From Mangrovihabitans endophyticus (GTDB lineage Bacteria; Actinomycetota; Actinomycetes; Mycobacteriales; Micromonosporaceae), in the NCBI RefSeq assembly GCF_014646155.1, contig NZ_BMMX01000003.1, positions 265,315 to 322,398 on the forward strand: a DNA stretch of 57,084 nucleotides. Reading direction: 5' to 3'. The first letter of the stretch is position 1. Each line of letters opens with the position of its first letter. Both the position numbers and the translations under genes were made by a program. Shown in pieces: positions 32,496-40,627 of this stretch. The notes under the pieces were generated by a model. It saw nothing but the letters and a program-made list of their open reading frames with translations. It searched no databases and was not told the origin of the DNA.

Positions 32496-32956
32496 CTCCG
32501 AACGAAATCCTGGCGCGGCTGGAGGCGCCGTTGTCGTTGCGCAGGCGGGTTGGCTACGTGGCGGTGGGACTCGCGGGCCTTACCGGCAGCGCCTTGATCA
32601 GCCTGCTGTGGGCGACCGAACCCGCGTTGCCACCGCGCACGAAGGTCGCCTTCGCAGTTCTGGTGGCGATCGGTTTGAGCTGGGTGGCGGTGGCCGGCTG
32701 GGCCGTAACCCGGCGCACGCCGCTGTTCGCCCGAGATCGGGTGATAGCCGCATGGCTCGGCACCGGAGCCTGGCTGGTCTTCGCCGTAGGTTCGCTGATC
32801 CTCGCGGCCTCGCGGCACCGGTCGGAGCTCCCGCTGACCGGCGTCGTGGTCGCGCTGGGTCTGATGGCCGCCGTGAACCTGTGGTCAGCCCGCCGCCGGA
32901 GGCGGGCTTTGCTGCGCCGCAGAGAAAACCTGAACAGGCTCGGCGGCAACGAGTGA
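32492..32956 (+). CDS. Four-helix membrane protein coupled to ECF sigma
   Basis: 154 residues. Four hydrophobic segments are visible (about 21-41, 52-72, 86-105, 113-130), framed by an acidic/amphipathic N-terminus (MTPNEILARLEAPLS) and a very basic tail (SARRRRRALLRRREN). I recognise no family. Translational coupling to the sigma factor suggests a membrane-bound regulator or a downstream target, as with sigma/anti-sigma pairs, but no anti-sigma domain can be recognised. Confidence 0.75.
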   Translation: MTPNEILARLEAPLSLRRRVGYVAVGLAGLTGSALISLLWATEPALPPRTKVAFAVLVAIGLSWVAVAGWAVTRRTPLFARDRVIAAWLGTGAWLVFAVGSLILAASRHRSELPLTGVVVALGLMAAVNLWSARRRRRALLRRRENLNRLGGNE

Positions 32957-33152
32957 GCATCGCCCAGAAAATCCGTACCCCGCGCGGGCACCTCCGACCC
33001 CACGCAGCGCAGCATCCACTTGTCGGCACTGTCCACGGTCATGGTGCTGGTGCGCAGGAACCGGATTGGTTCGTCGCCGGCGACCCATGGCTCTGGGCGG
33101 CACCCGGATTCGTCGAGGGCGAGATGGACCAGGTCGGCGCGACCGCAGATAG

Positions 33153-33420
33153 GCGGCCACGCTGGTTACCACGTTTCGATTGCGCGAGGCCGTCTCTGCC
33201 GGCGAGCCGGAACGGCATCGGGCCGCGCTGATCGCCTGGCATCGTGCCGAGTTGGACGAGCCGGTGCTCGCCGATGAGGGCCCGCGGCACGGTGTGCGGA
33301 TGCCCGCGCTCGGTGAGATCTACATCGATCCGGTCTTTCGGGTACGCCCCGGCGGGCCGATCACTCGCAGCAGCGTCCCGGCACCGGACTCCGTCACCGG
33401 GACGCACGGGCGGTTGTTTC
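33153..33420 (+). pseudogene. Possible remnant of a larger protein
   Basis: Between 32957 and 33486 there is no intact gene. One frame from 33153 reads like coding sequence for about 70 residues (TFRLREAVSAGEPERHRAAL, IAWHRAELDEPVLADEGPRH, ALGEIYIDPVFRVRPGG). It has a stop directly upstream at 33150 and degenerates after about 33370. It vaguely recalls the region before the P-loop in NACHT/STAND proteins. A stretch of protein-like sequence on the minus strand around 32960-33150 is equally unassigned. This may be decayed DNA. Confidence 0.3.
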
Positions 33421-33486
33421 CGCGCCGCCAATTGGTTGACCATCGCCAACCCCCTGGCCCGTCAATGACCCCGACCTGGAAAGCGT

Positions 33487-34035
33487 CTAGCGGTGGGGAG
33501 TGCGCAGGCCGTCAAGGACGATCGCGAGGAGGTGGCGGGCGCGGTCGGCGAACTCTTCCGCGTCGAGGCGGGACAGGTAGGTGATGAGGATGATGACGTC
33601 GCGGGCGTCGGCGTCCGGGCGGATCGTGCCGGCGAACTGGCCCGCCTGGAGCAGGCGGGTCACCGCGTCGCCGATCGGGCCGTGGCTGTGCGCGGAGAGA
33701 TCGGCCCATGTCGCGCTCTCGACGGCCGCCATGACGTCGCGTTTGACCTGAGCGTAATCGGCGACGCGGTCGAACCAGCGGGCCAGTGCGGTCACCGGCT
33801 CGTGGGTCGCCAGCAGGGTGGTCGCCGCCTCCACGAGTTCGTCGACGTCAGTGCGGTAGACCTCGGCCAGGAGGTGGGCACGGGTGGGGAAGTGCCGGTA
33901 CAGGGTGCCTTGGCCGACTCCGGCGCGCTGGGCTATGGCGTTGAGCTTGGCCTCCGCGTTTATCGCGATCTCGGCCCGGGCGGCGGCGAGGATCCGGTCG
34001 CGGTTGGCGGAGGCATCGGCGCGGGGCGGGGTCAC
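33487..34035 (-). CDS. TetR-family repressor
   Basis: 182 residues. The N-terminal HTH reads ANRDRILAAARAEIAINAEAKLNAIAQRAGVGQGTLYRHFPTRAHLLAEVYR. The C-terminal ligand domain (ALARWFDRVADYAQVKRDVMAAVESATW, ARDVIILITYLSRLD) matches a subgroup often controlling SDR-type oxidoreductases. It is divergent from an SDR gene, and the intergenic region has twin palindromes. It likely represses both genes. Confidence 0.93.
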   Translation of the reverse strand: MTPPRADASANRDRILAAARAEIAINAEAKLNAIAQRAGVGQGTLYRHFPTRAHLLAEVYRTDVDELVEAATTLLATHEPVTALARWFDRVADYAQVKRDVMAAVESATWADLSAHSHGPIGDAVTRLLQAGQFAGTIRPDADARDVIILITYLSRLDAEEFADRARHLLAIVLDGLRTPHR

Positions 34036-34064
34036 CGGTACGTCGTATCACATCGCTGGGCAAG

Positions 34065-34078
34065 CGGACACGTGTCCG
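34065..34078. promoter_or_regulatory. TetR operator 1
   Basis: CGGACACGTGTCCG is a perfect 14-base palindrome, 30 bases from the repressor start. It shares the half-site CGGACA with operator 2. Confidence 0.75.
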
Positions 34079-34094
34079 GCTAGCCTTCGGGTAA

Positions 34095-34110
34095 GCGGAC
34101 ACCTGTCCGC
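34095..34110. promoter_or_regulatory. TetR operator 2
   Basis: GCGGACACCTGTCCGC has perfect 7-base arms around CC. Its centre is 31 bases from that of operator 1, about three helical turns, so two dimers could bind the same face and block both divergent promoters. Confidence 0.75.
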
Positions 34111-34130
34111 AAAGACGAGAGGTGGACGAC

Positions 34131-34859
34131 GTGGAAAAGGTCGTGGCGATCACCGGGGCCAGCAGTGGAATCGGCGAGGCGACAGCGCGGCTCTTGGCCC
34201 GCAGCGGGGCGGTCGTGGCCCTCGGTGCCCGGCGGACCCAGCGGCTCGAAGCCCTTGCCGCCGAGCTGCGCGATCAAGGAGGAACGGTTTCTGTGCACCG
34301 GACCGACGTGACCAGCCGGGCCGATGTCGATGAATTCATCCAGGCGACCGCGAAGGAGTTCGGGCGGCTGGACGTGCTGGTGGCCAACGCCGGGATTGCC
34401 CGGACCGCGCCGCTGGCCGACCTGGATGTCGAGGGCTGGGATGCGATGATCGAGGTGAACCTGCGCGGTGTCCTGCACGGCATCGCGGCGGCGTTGCCCC
34501 TCTTCCGAGCGCAGGGCCGCGGGCATTTCGTGACAGTCGTATCGACCTCGGGGCTGAAGATCGTGTCCAACCAGGCGGTGTACGCGGGTACCAAGAACGC
34601 GGTCCGGACCGTGCTCGAAGCCCTGCGGCAGGAATCCACCGAAGGCGTGCTCCGCACGACGTCGATCTCGCCCGGCTACGTCCGCACCGAGCTGGCCGAC
34701 CATATCGACGATCCGGCGCTGCGGGAGCACATCCAGCGCAACATGGCCGAGTTGGCGATCGCTCCCGAGGCCGTGGCCCGAGCGATCGCGTTCGCCATCG
34801 ACCAGCCGGACGACGTGGAGATCGGTGACCTGACCATCCGGCCGACCCGGCAGGGTTGA
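34131..34859 (+). CDS. Short-chain dehydrogenase/reductase
   Basis: About 242 residues from GTG 34131 (ribosome site GAGAGGTGG; GTG 34122 also in frame). Classical SDR motifs are present: TGASSGIG for NAD(P), VLVANAGIA, Ser in VVSTSGLK, catalytic YAGTK, and the SPGYVRTEL loop. The Arg pair after strand 2 (GARRTQRLEAL) suggests NADPH. Close to the group of SDRs often annotated as oxidoreductases of unknown substrate. Probably induced when the divergent TetR protein binds its ligand. Confidence 0.92.
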   Translation: MEKVVAITGASSGIGEATARLLARSGAVVALGARRTQRLEALAAELRDQGGTVSVHRTDVTSRADVDEFIQATAKEFGRLDVLVANAGIARTAPLADLDVEGWDAMIEVNLRGVLHGIAAALPLFRAQGRGHFVTVVSTSGLKIVSNQAVYAGTKNAVRTVLEALRQESTEGVLRTTSISPGYVRTELADHIDDPALREHIQRNMAELAIAPEAVARAIAFAIDQPDDVEIGDLTIRPTRQG

Positions 34860-34975
34860 GCGGGTGGTCGTCTTCGCTCTGCCGCCATCTCGATTCGATT
34901 CTGAGGGTGGGTAAGGGTGCACTCGGCTGTCAGGTCAGACGCGTGCCGGTAGCCGACCGGCCCGGGTCGGTGTCC

Positions 34976-35151
34976 TCAGGTGTCCTTGCCGTGGCTGGCG
35001 CGGTGAGAGATGACGGTGTCCATGTTGTCCTGGGCCCATGCGCGGAGGTGGCCCACCACCTGGTGCAGGGACACACCGAGCTCGGTGAGCTCGTAGGTGA
35101 CCGTCACCGGCACGGTCGGGACGACGCTCCGCGACCGCGGTCATCGAGACG
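34976..35151 (-). pseudogene. HxlR-type regulator, C-terminal remnant
   Basis: On the minus strand the frame ending at 34976 reads VPVTVTYELTELGVSLHQVV then GHLRAWAQDNMDTVISHRAS, the C-terminal half of an HxlR winged helix. A stop lies in frame near 35138, and the N-terminal HTH is absent, replaced upstream by the aldo/keto reductase start. HxlR regulators commonly sit divergent from such reductases, so this looks like a deletion remnant. Confidence 0.7.
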
Positions 35152-35173
35152 GACATCGGGAGAAGGCCCCACT

Positions 35174-36073
35174 ATGAGCACCACCTCCACCAGCGACGCT
35201 ACCGGCTCCACCCCCCTCGTTCTGCCCGGCGGGACGTGGACCCTGGGTGGGCGTGAGGTCACCCGCTTCGGCTACGGCGCGATGCAGTTAGCCGGTGCCT
35301 GGGTCATGGGCCCTCCGGCCGACCACGACGGTGCCCTCGCCGTCCTGCGCGCCGTCGTCGGTGCCGGCATCACCCATATCGATACCTCCGACGCCTACGG
35401 ACCCCACATCACCAACGACCTCATCCGCGAAGCGCTGCACCCCTATCCCGGACCGCTGCTCGTCGCCACCAAGGTCGGCGCCAACCGCGACGCCCGGGGC
35501 GGCTGGCCCACCGCCCGGCGTCCCGAGGACCTGCGCCGTCAGGTCCAGGAGAACCTGCAGGCCCTGGGGGTGGACGTCCTGGACCTGGTGAACATTCGCA
35601 TGGGCGACGCGAATGGCCCCCAGGTCGGCTCGATCGCCGAAGCCTTCGAGACCCTCGCCCAGCTCCAGCAGGACGGCCTGGTCCGTCACCTCGGGGTCAG
35701 CAACGTCACCGCCGGGCAGGTCGCCGAGGCCCGGGCGATCGCCCCGGTCGTGTGCGTGCAGAACATGTACAACCTCGCCGTGCGCCACGACGACGACCTG
35801 ATCGACGATCTGGCCCGCGACGGCATCGCCTATGTGCCCTTCTTCCCTCTCGGCGGGTTCACGCCGCTGCAGTCCGACGCGCTGTCAGCCGTGGCGCAGC
35901 GGCGGTCGGCCACGCCGATGGCGGTGGCGTTGAGCTGGCTGCTGCAGCGTTCTCCGAATGTGCTGCTGATCCCGGGGACCAAGTCGGTGAAGCACCTGCG
36001 CGAGAACATCACCGGCGCAGCCACCATGCTGTCCGAGCAAGACCTGGCCGACCTGGACACCATCGGACGCTGA
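35174..36073 (+). CDS. Aldo/keto reductase
   Basis: 299 residues from ATG 35174. TIM-barrel AKR motifs: RFGYGAMQLAGAWVMGPP, HIDTSDAYGPHITNDLI with the catalytic Asp and Tyr, LLVATKVGANRDARGGW with Lys, VRHLGVSNVTAGQV, and the cofactor loop IPGTKSVKHLRENI. It is of the bacterial AKR type that reduces aldehydes or ketones with NADPH. The adjacent HxlR remnant was presumably its regulator. Confidence 0.93.
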   Translation: MSTTSTSDATGSTPLVLPGGTWTLGGREVTRFGYGAMQLAGAWVMGPPADHDGALAVLRAVVGAGITHIDTSDAYGPHITNDLIREALHPYPGPLLVATKVGANRDARGGWPTARRPEDLRRQVQENLQALGVDVLDLVNIRMGDANGPQVGSIAEAFETLAQLQQDGLVRHLGVSNVTAGQVAEARAIAPVVCVQNMYNLAVRHDDDLIDDLARDGIAYVPFFPLGGFTPLQSDALSAVAQRRSATPMAVALSWLLQRSPNVLLIPGTKSVKHLRENITGAATMLSEQDLADLDTIGR

Positions 36074-36132
36074 ACAACCCCGAAGACGAGGGCTGAACCC
36101 GGCGCGCTGCCTGCGTGGGCGACGTGTCATGG

Positions 36133-36900
36133 TCACCGACCATCCGCCGTCGTGACGGACGAGCGGGTTTCGCCGCCAAACCATGGCGGCATTGCACGGG
36201 GGAGGAACCACCGGTCCGCGCGATTTCGGTAGTGAACCATAGCGGCGCTCTGGCCCGGAGCGGCGACGACGTTGACGGTCTCGCCGTTGTCCGGCTCACC
36301 GGGGTCCTCTCCGCACGCTGCGGCGACGACCGCGCGCAGGCAGCCCGAGTGGGTGGCGACCACGGTTGCTGTGGTGGGGTCGCCCCTGGCGATCAACCGG
36401 CCGATCGCGCGCCCGAACCGGAGGACGACGGCGACCGGTGGTTCGAACGAGGGAAGCGGTTGGCGCAGCCAGTAGCCGACCGGGTCACCTCCGAGGCGCT
36501 GACGTTCGAGGTATCGAGTGAAATCGGTGATCCAGTCCGCGGCCGCGTCGGCCTGCTCGATTTTCTGGTATAGGGCATGGGCTCCGGTCGGCTCCGTGAT
36601 GGTTTCTCCGCACCTGATCAGGAAGTTGCTGAAGGCGGGATCGGGTTGAGGGGTTCCGGCCACTGGCGGCCCGGACGCGTCGGTCAGACCGGCGCGGAGA
36701 GCTTCGGCGGTCTCGCGCGCGCGTTCGGTCGGTGCGTGTCGTAGCACGATCCGGTCACGCCCGGCCAGGGCCCGCGCCAGCGCCGTTCCTCGCGTGTAGG
36801 CCTGGTGTTCGCCGCGGTCAGTCAGCCCGGCATCGTGATCGTATGTCCCGGTTTCGCCGTGCCGGACGAGTACGACCTCGATCTTGTCGGCACCGGCCAC
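36133..36900 (-). CDS. Histidine phosphatase family protein
   Basis: 255 residues. The catalytic VLVRHGETGTY (Arg13, His14, Glu16) starts at residue 11, with the second His in VVATHSGCLRAVV and the Arg of RHAPTERARETAEAL. This is the phosphoglycerate mutase-like superfamily. No signal peptide. The tail DRWFLPRAMPPWFGGETR is unusual. It follows the SnoaL-like gene by 4 bases on the same strand, so they form one unit. The substrate cannot be told. Confidence 0.9.
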   Translation of the reverse strand: MAGADKIEVVLVRHGETGTYDHDAGLTDRGEHQAYTRGTALARALAGRDRIVLRHAPTERARETAEALRAGLTDASGPPVAGTPQPDPAFSNFLIRCGETITEPTGAHALYQKIEQADAAADWITDFTRYLERQRLGGDPVGYWLRQPLPSFEPPVAVVLRFGRAIGRLIARGDPTTATVVATHSGCLRAVVAAACGEDPGEPDNGETVNVVAAPGQSAAMVHYRNRADRWFLPRAMPPWFGGETRSSVTTADGR

Positions 36901-36904
36901 CGGC

Positions 36905-37318
36905 TCAGGCCTGAACCCAGGTCCGCGTCACGATGAGCCGGCGAAGGGTCCAGGTGGCTTCGTCGACGACGACGTCGTACTCGCCGAGGGTGTTGAGCAC
37001 CGGTTCGGGCGTGAGCACGTAGCGGGTGTAGTGCGCTCGTGCGATCCAGGTGCCCGGGGTGTCGCCGGGCAGGACGAGCAGGTTCGACAGGTCGTGCCGG
37101 TGCTTGGTGGGATTGCCCCACAGCTTGGTGAACAAGGCCCGGGCGGTTTCCGGATCGTGGGAGGTCCCAGCGGGAAAGGACACCTCGGCCTGACCGAGGA
37201 CGGCGACCGCAGCCTCGACGTCCTTGCGGTCGGCCGCCTCCAGGTAGGCGGCGAGCAGGTTGGCGATCTGGTGTCGTGCGACGGTGGTGTCGTCGAGCGA
37301 GCGCGTGGCGGTAGTCAT
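36905..37318 (-). CDS. SnoaL-like / NTF2-fold protein
   Basis: 137 residues. ARHQIANLLAAYLEAADRKDVEAAVAVL and the following beta strands (AEVSFPAG, TWIARAHYTRYVL, YDVVVDEATWTLRRLIVTRTWV) are typical of SnoaL_4 cone-shaped proteins. Members can be small isomerases, hydrolases or ligand-binding proteins. ATG 37318 has a good AAGGAGG ribosome site on the minus strand. Confidence 0.85.
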   Translation of the reverse strand: MTTATRSLDDTTVARHQIANLLAAYLEAADRKDVEAAVAVLGQAEVSFPAGTSHDPETARALFTKLWGNPTKHRHDLSNLLVLPGDTPGTWIARAHYTRYVLTPEPVLNTLGEYDVVVDEATWTLRRLIVTRTWVQA

Positions 37319-37433
37319 GGTCAGCCTCCTTGATGTGCGGCCGGCGGCCCGGCCTGTCGGGACTGGTTCGAGGTCACGTTCGGCTTGCCCGGTTCTGGTC
37401 GTGGGTGAGACGTGAGCGCCATCCGGCTGCGGT

Positions 37434-38432
37434 TCAGCCGACGCCAGCCGGAGTCAGCACTTCCTCCCGCAGACGAAGGGCATCCTCGCCGTCGGGTACG
37501 ACGAGCCAGTCGAGGTGCCCGTCGGCGTAGCGTTGCGCCACGCGTTCACGCAACTCTGCACGCTCGCCGAACAGTGTGTAGGCGCAGTCGTCCAGGTCGA
37601 TGCGAGGGATGCCGAGCGCTTGCGCGTACCGCTCGGCGTATTTGTTTTTCTCCTCGCGTCCGCACAGACGCAGGGCGCTGAGCGTGACCGACGTCGTGCC
37701 GGATTCCTCCCGGCCGAGAGTGTGCCGCAGTTCCCGCCATCGGCGAGCGTGGTCGCGGACGGCCGCGACCGAGGTGCGCAACCGGCGGCGTGTGTCCGAG
37801 TCTCGCGCGCGGCAGCCCGACCGCGAAGCGCTTTGGGGTTCGATACCTGGAGGTGTGTTCACGTCGAGGTGGTCGCCATGTCGTGCGGCAAGTTCCAGCA
37901 GGCCCGACGAACCGCCGCCGAAGAGCAAGCGCGGCGCCTTGTCCAACGCCGGCGACAACGGAAACCCCGCGGCAGCGCCCTCTTCAGAAACGATCTTCCC
38001 GGCGAACAAGGACTGGGCGAGTTCGACCGTGCGGCCGAGCTCGTGGAGCCGGTCGCGCAGCGGGGGCATGGTCGAGCCCACCGCCTCGTACTCGATCGCG
38101 TTCCACCCTGCGCCGAATCCCGCCCACACACGATCGGCACCTGCCAGGGCCACGAGTTGCGCCACCTCCCGCAGAATGTGAACGGGATGGCGGATCGTGT
38201 AGTTACTCACGATCGTCGCGAGATCCAGCCGGTCGGAGAGGGCCGCGACGGCGGCGAGCAGCACATAGGGCTCGACGCGGCTCTGTGCCGGTGACCGCGT
38301 GGTCGACGAGCCGACCGAGAACAGGTGATCGCCGGCAACGACGCCGTCGATCCCGGCGTCGAGCCAGCGCGTTACTCGCTCGCGCAGGACCGCGACCTCG
38401 GTCGACGCACTGATTTTGACCAGAATCCGCAT
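37434..38432 (-). CDS. LLM-class flavin/F420-dependent oxidoreductase
   Basis: 332 residues from ATG 38432. It has the luciferase-like TIM-barrel signatures MRILVKISAST, DGVVAGDHLFSV, LDLATIVSNYTIRHPVHILREVAQLVALAGADRVWAGFGAGWN and LLFGGGSSGLLELAARHGDHL. Actinomycete members commonly use F420 or FMN. It ends with a helical segment unlike the core family. It lies on the left border of the biosynthetic operon but points away from it; membership in the cluster is doubtful. Confidence 0.88.
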   Translation of the reverse strand: MRILVKISASTEVAVLRERVTRWLDAGIDGVVAGDHLFSVGSSTTRSPAQSRVEPYVLLAAVAALSDRLDLATIVSNYTIRHPVHILREVAQLVALAGADRVWAGFGAGWNAIEYEAVGSTMPPLRDRLHELGRTVELAQSLFAGKIVSEEGAAAGFPLSPALDKAPRLLFGGGSSGLLELAARHGDHLDVNTPPGIEPQSASRSGCRARDSDTRRRLRTSVAAVRDHARRWRELRHTLGREESGTTSVTLSALRLCGREEKNKYAERYAQALGIPRIDLDDCAYTLFGERAELRERVAQRYADGHLDWLVVPDGEDALRLREEVLTPAGVG

Positions 38433-39050
38433 GGCGGGGCGGCTCCTACGAGCGGTGACCAGGGACACGGCGCAAAACAACCGTTTCGGGCCCATTACGT
38501 GTCGGGGTCAGCGTGGGCTCAACCGGACATGCTCACCATTATGCACATCTTGAGCGTGTCGGCCAGTGCAGAGAAATGTCCGTATCGAGAGGTTTGTCCG
38601 CGAGGTTGAGTCTGGTTCTCCGGCTGGACGGCGTAACGCAGCAGCACGTTCACTTGAGATTGTCCGCTTGGTGAAGCGAGAGATTATCCGCTCACGCCTT
38701 GACTTGTTCATTGAGCTTTCGCCGGGTAAGAGATGTGACGTTCGGTGAGGATGCCTCCCGGGCTGCACCGGCAACGTTGCCCGCGTCATCTCGACCCGGC
38801 AAAAAAATTCCGTGGTCAGCCTGCTCGGAGTCCACAACACCGGCAAAATCGCTGCCGCACTGCGGCACAACGTCGGCAAACCATCGGCTCCCTAAATTCT
38901 TAGCGCTTGACCAGCCTAAACGCTCACTCAGCAAGCTTTGCCGTGCCTGCGCCTCTTGACATGGCTATTTAAGGAGGTCGATGGTATTCGTCGTACGTTG
39001 GCACATCGCCCTCCTCGGCGGCCACACCCTGTCGGGAACGAAGGAGTGGT
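38433..39050. other. Long intergenic region before the biosynthetic operon
   Basis: 618 bases, visibly more AT-rich than the flanks (for example ggcaaaaaaattccg near 38810). I see no intact gene. It contains TTGTCCGC at 38594-38601 and 38660-38667, TTATCCGC at 38684-38691, a TTGACA at 38956-38961, and a 30-codon reading frame behind AAGGAGG (38971-38977). The promoter of the operon must lie here or just upstream. Confidence 0.6.
38656..38692 (+). repeat. Direct repeats GAGATT(G/A)TCCGCT
   Basis: Two near-identical 13-base copies (38656-38668 and 38680-38692) are 24 bases apart, about two helical turns. The core also occurs at 38594-38601. This spacing recalls sites bound by SARP-type activators, but they are about 360 bases from the acyl carrier protein start. 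Confidence 0.4.
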
Positions 39051-39073
39051 ATGCACCCCGAGAAATTGGATGA
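38981..39073 (+). CDS. Possible leader peptide of the operon
   Basis: ATG 38981 follows a perfect AAGGAGG after only 3 bases and opens a 30-codon frame (MVFVVRWHIALLGGHTLSGT...). Its stop lies 20 bases inside the acyl carrier protein gene, in another frame. It could be a translational coupler or simply chance. No homologue is known to me. Confidence 0.3.
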   Translation: MVFVVRWHIALLGGHTLSGTKEWYAPREIG

Positions 39074-39290
39074 GGCGTTTCGCAGGGGCCTCGACTTGCC
39101 GTCCGGCACAGATCTGATGTCCATCCGCTATGCGAACCATCCTCATTGGGACTCCCTCGGTCATCTGTCTTTGGTTGTGGCACTCGAAGAAGCGTTCGAG
39201 GTCGAATTTGAAGAGGATGAGGTCTTGACGCTGGACAGTTACCACGCGGCGGCCGAAATGATCGCCAAGAAGAAGGCGGGCCAGTTGTGA
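39051..39290 (+). CDS. Acyl carrier protein
   Basis: 79 residues, acidic, with the phosphopantetheine site HWDSLGHLSLV (Ser35) and the helix ALEEAFEVEFEEDEVLTLDSY of stand-alone carrier proteins. AAGGAG precedes the ATG by 4 bases. It is the first gene of the operon and overlaps the adenylating enzyme by 4 bases. The pair indicates activation of a carboxylic acid and loading on this carrier. Confidence 0.92.
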   Translation: MHPEKLDEAFRRGLDLPSGTDLMSIRYANHPHWDSLGHLSLVVALEEAFEVEFEEDEVLTLDSYHAAAEMIAKKKAGQL

Positions 39291-40627
39291 CAGTGCTGGG
39301 GTGGATGACAGACCCCCCGCCTGCCCCGGCGCTGGTTGATGCGGCCACCGGTCACGTGCTCGACTACCGGGAACTGGCCGACCGCGTGAGCAGCCTCGCG
39401 GAGATGATGCGCCGCCCGCGGAAGTCGCTCGTGATCTGCCTGTGCCGTCCCGACGTGGACACGGCGCTTGTCTACCTCGCGAGCCTCTACGCAGGGCACG
39501 CAGTGCTCTTGACCAGCGTGGCGCGGCCGGAGTCCGCCGCGGTGCTGGCCGAAAGGCTCGGGGCGACGTTCGTCGTCGGTCCGCACTGCCAGATCCAGGA
39601 TCTCAAGCAGCACGGCGATGTACATCCCGATCTCGCGGTGCTGCTCGCCACGTCCGGCTCGACGGGCAACGCCAAGTATGTCCGGCTCAGCCGCGCTGCT
39701 ATCGACGCCAACGCCGCGCAGATCACCAGTGCGCTCGATCTCAATGCAACGGCACGTGCGGTGCAAAGCCTGCCGCTGCACTATTCCTACGGCCTCTCCG
39801 TGCTCAACTCGCATCTCCACGCACGGGGATCGATTATGTTCTCCGGACATGGCCTCGTGACCCGCCGTTTCTGGGCCGACGTCCGCGCACACGAGTGCAC
39901 CGGACTCGCGGGCGTCCCGTACTCCTTCACGATAATGGACCGTATCGGATTCTCCGGCATGGAGCTTCCGGCTCTGCGGACCGTGACGCACGCCGGCGGC
40001 AGAATGGCGAAGGAAGCCATTGTGCGCTACGCCACATTGATGGCGGAACGGGGCGGTCGCTTCTATTCCATGTATGGGCAGACCGAGGCGACGGCACGGA
40101 TGTCTGTGGTCCCTTGGACGCATGCCGTGACGAAAGCAGGGACGATCGGCGTGCCGATACCCCACGGCAATTTCGACATAGCCGAGGATGGCGAATTGGT
40201 CTACCGCGGGCCCAACGTCATGATGGGATACGCCGAATCGGCCAGCGATCTCGCCCTGGGAGATGTCACCGCGGGCAGCTTGCACACCGGCGACCTGGGA
40301 CAACGGGACAAAGATGGGTTCTATCGCATAGTCGGCAGAAAAAGCAGGATCGCGAAGATCGCTGGTTACCGGATCAACCTCGACGACGTCGAGGCCGTGG
40401 CGACCACCAGCCCCATGGTTGCGGTCGAGCACAACGAACAGATCGTGATCGTCCGTGAACGAGAAGCCAGTGGCATGAGCGCCGAGGAGCTGTCGAGGCA
40501 CGTCGGCGAGTTCGTCGGGCTCCCTTCGCGGTTCTTCCGGGTGGAAGACGTCGACGCGCTGCCGATGACCGGCAGCGGCAAGGTCGATCTTCCCGCCGTC
40601 TCCGAAGGAGTGGTCCAGAGCTCGTGA
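39287..40627 (+). CDS. Stand-alone AMP-forming acyl/aminoacyl ligase
   Basis: 446 residues from GTG 39287, shorter than typical 500-550-residue members because the N-terminus is trimmed. ANL motifs: LLATSGSTGNAK (120-130, phosphate loop), YSMYGQTEATARMS, LHTGDLGQRDKDGFYRIVGRKSRIAKIAGYRI, and the C-terminal PMTGSGKVDLPAV with catalytic Lys. It should adenylate a carboxylic acid and transfer it to the adjacent carrier protein. Substrate not deducible; the pocket lacks an obvious NRPS Asp235 anchor that I could place with certainty. Confidence 0.88.
   Translation: MTVLGWMTDPPPAPALVDAATGHVLDYRELADRVSSLAEMMRRPRKSLVICLCRPDVDTALVYLASLYAGHAVLLTSVARPESAAVLAERLGATFVVGPHCQIQDLKQHGDVHPDLAVLLATSGSTGNAKYVRLSRAAIDANAAQITSALDLNATARAVQSLPLHYSYGLSVLNSHLHARGSIMFSGHGLVTRRFWADVRAHECTGLAGVPYSFTIMDRIGFSGMELPALRTVTHAGGRMAKEAIVRYATLMAERGGRFYSMYGQTEATARMSVVPWTHAVTKAGTIGVPIPHGNFDIAEDGELVYRGPNVMMGYAESASDLALGDVTAGSLHTGDLGQRDKDGFYRIVGRKSRIAKIAGYRINLDDVEAVATTSPMVAVEHNEQIVIVREREASGMSAEELSRHVGEFVGLPSRFFRVEDVDALPMTGSGKVDLPAVSEGVVQSS

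Noticed and set aside
37434..38432. Flavin oxidoreductase as first gene of the biosynthetic cluster
   Set aside because: It points away from the operon and is separated by over 600 AT-richer bases; membership cannot be supported.
38699..38959. An 86-codon frame in the region upstream of the operon
   Set aside because: No ribosome site, low-complexity Ser/Pro/Arg composition and competing frames of similar quality.
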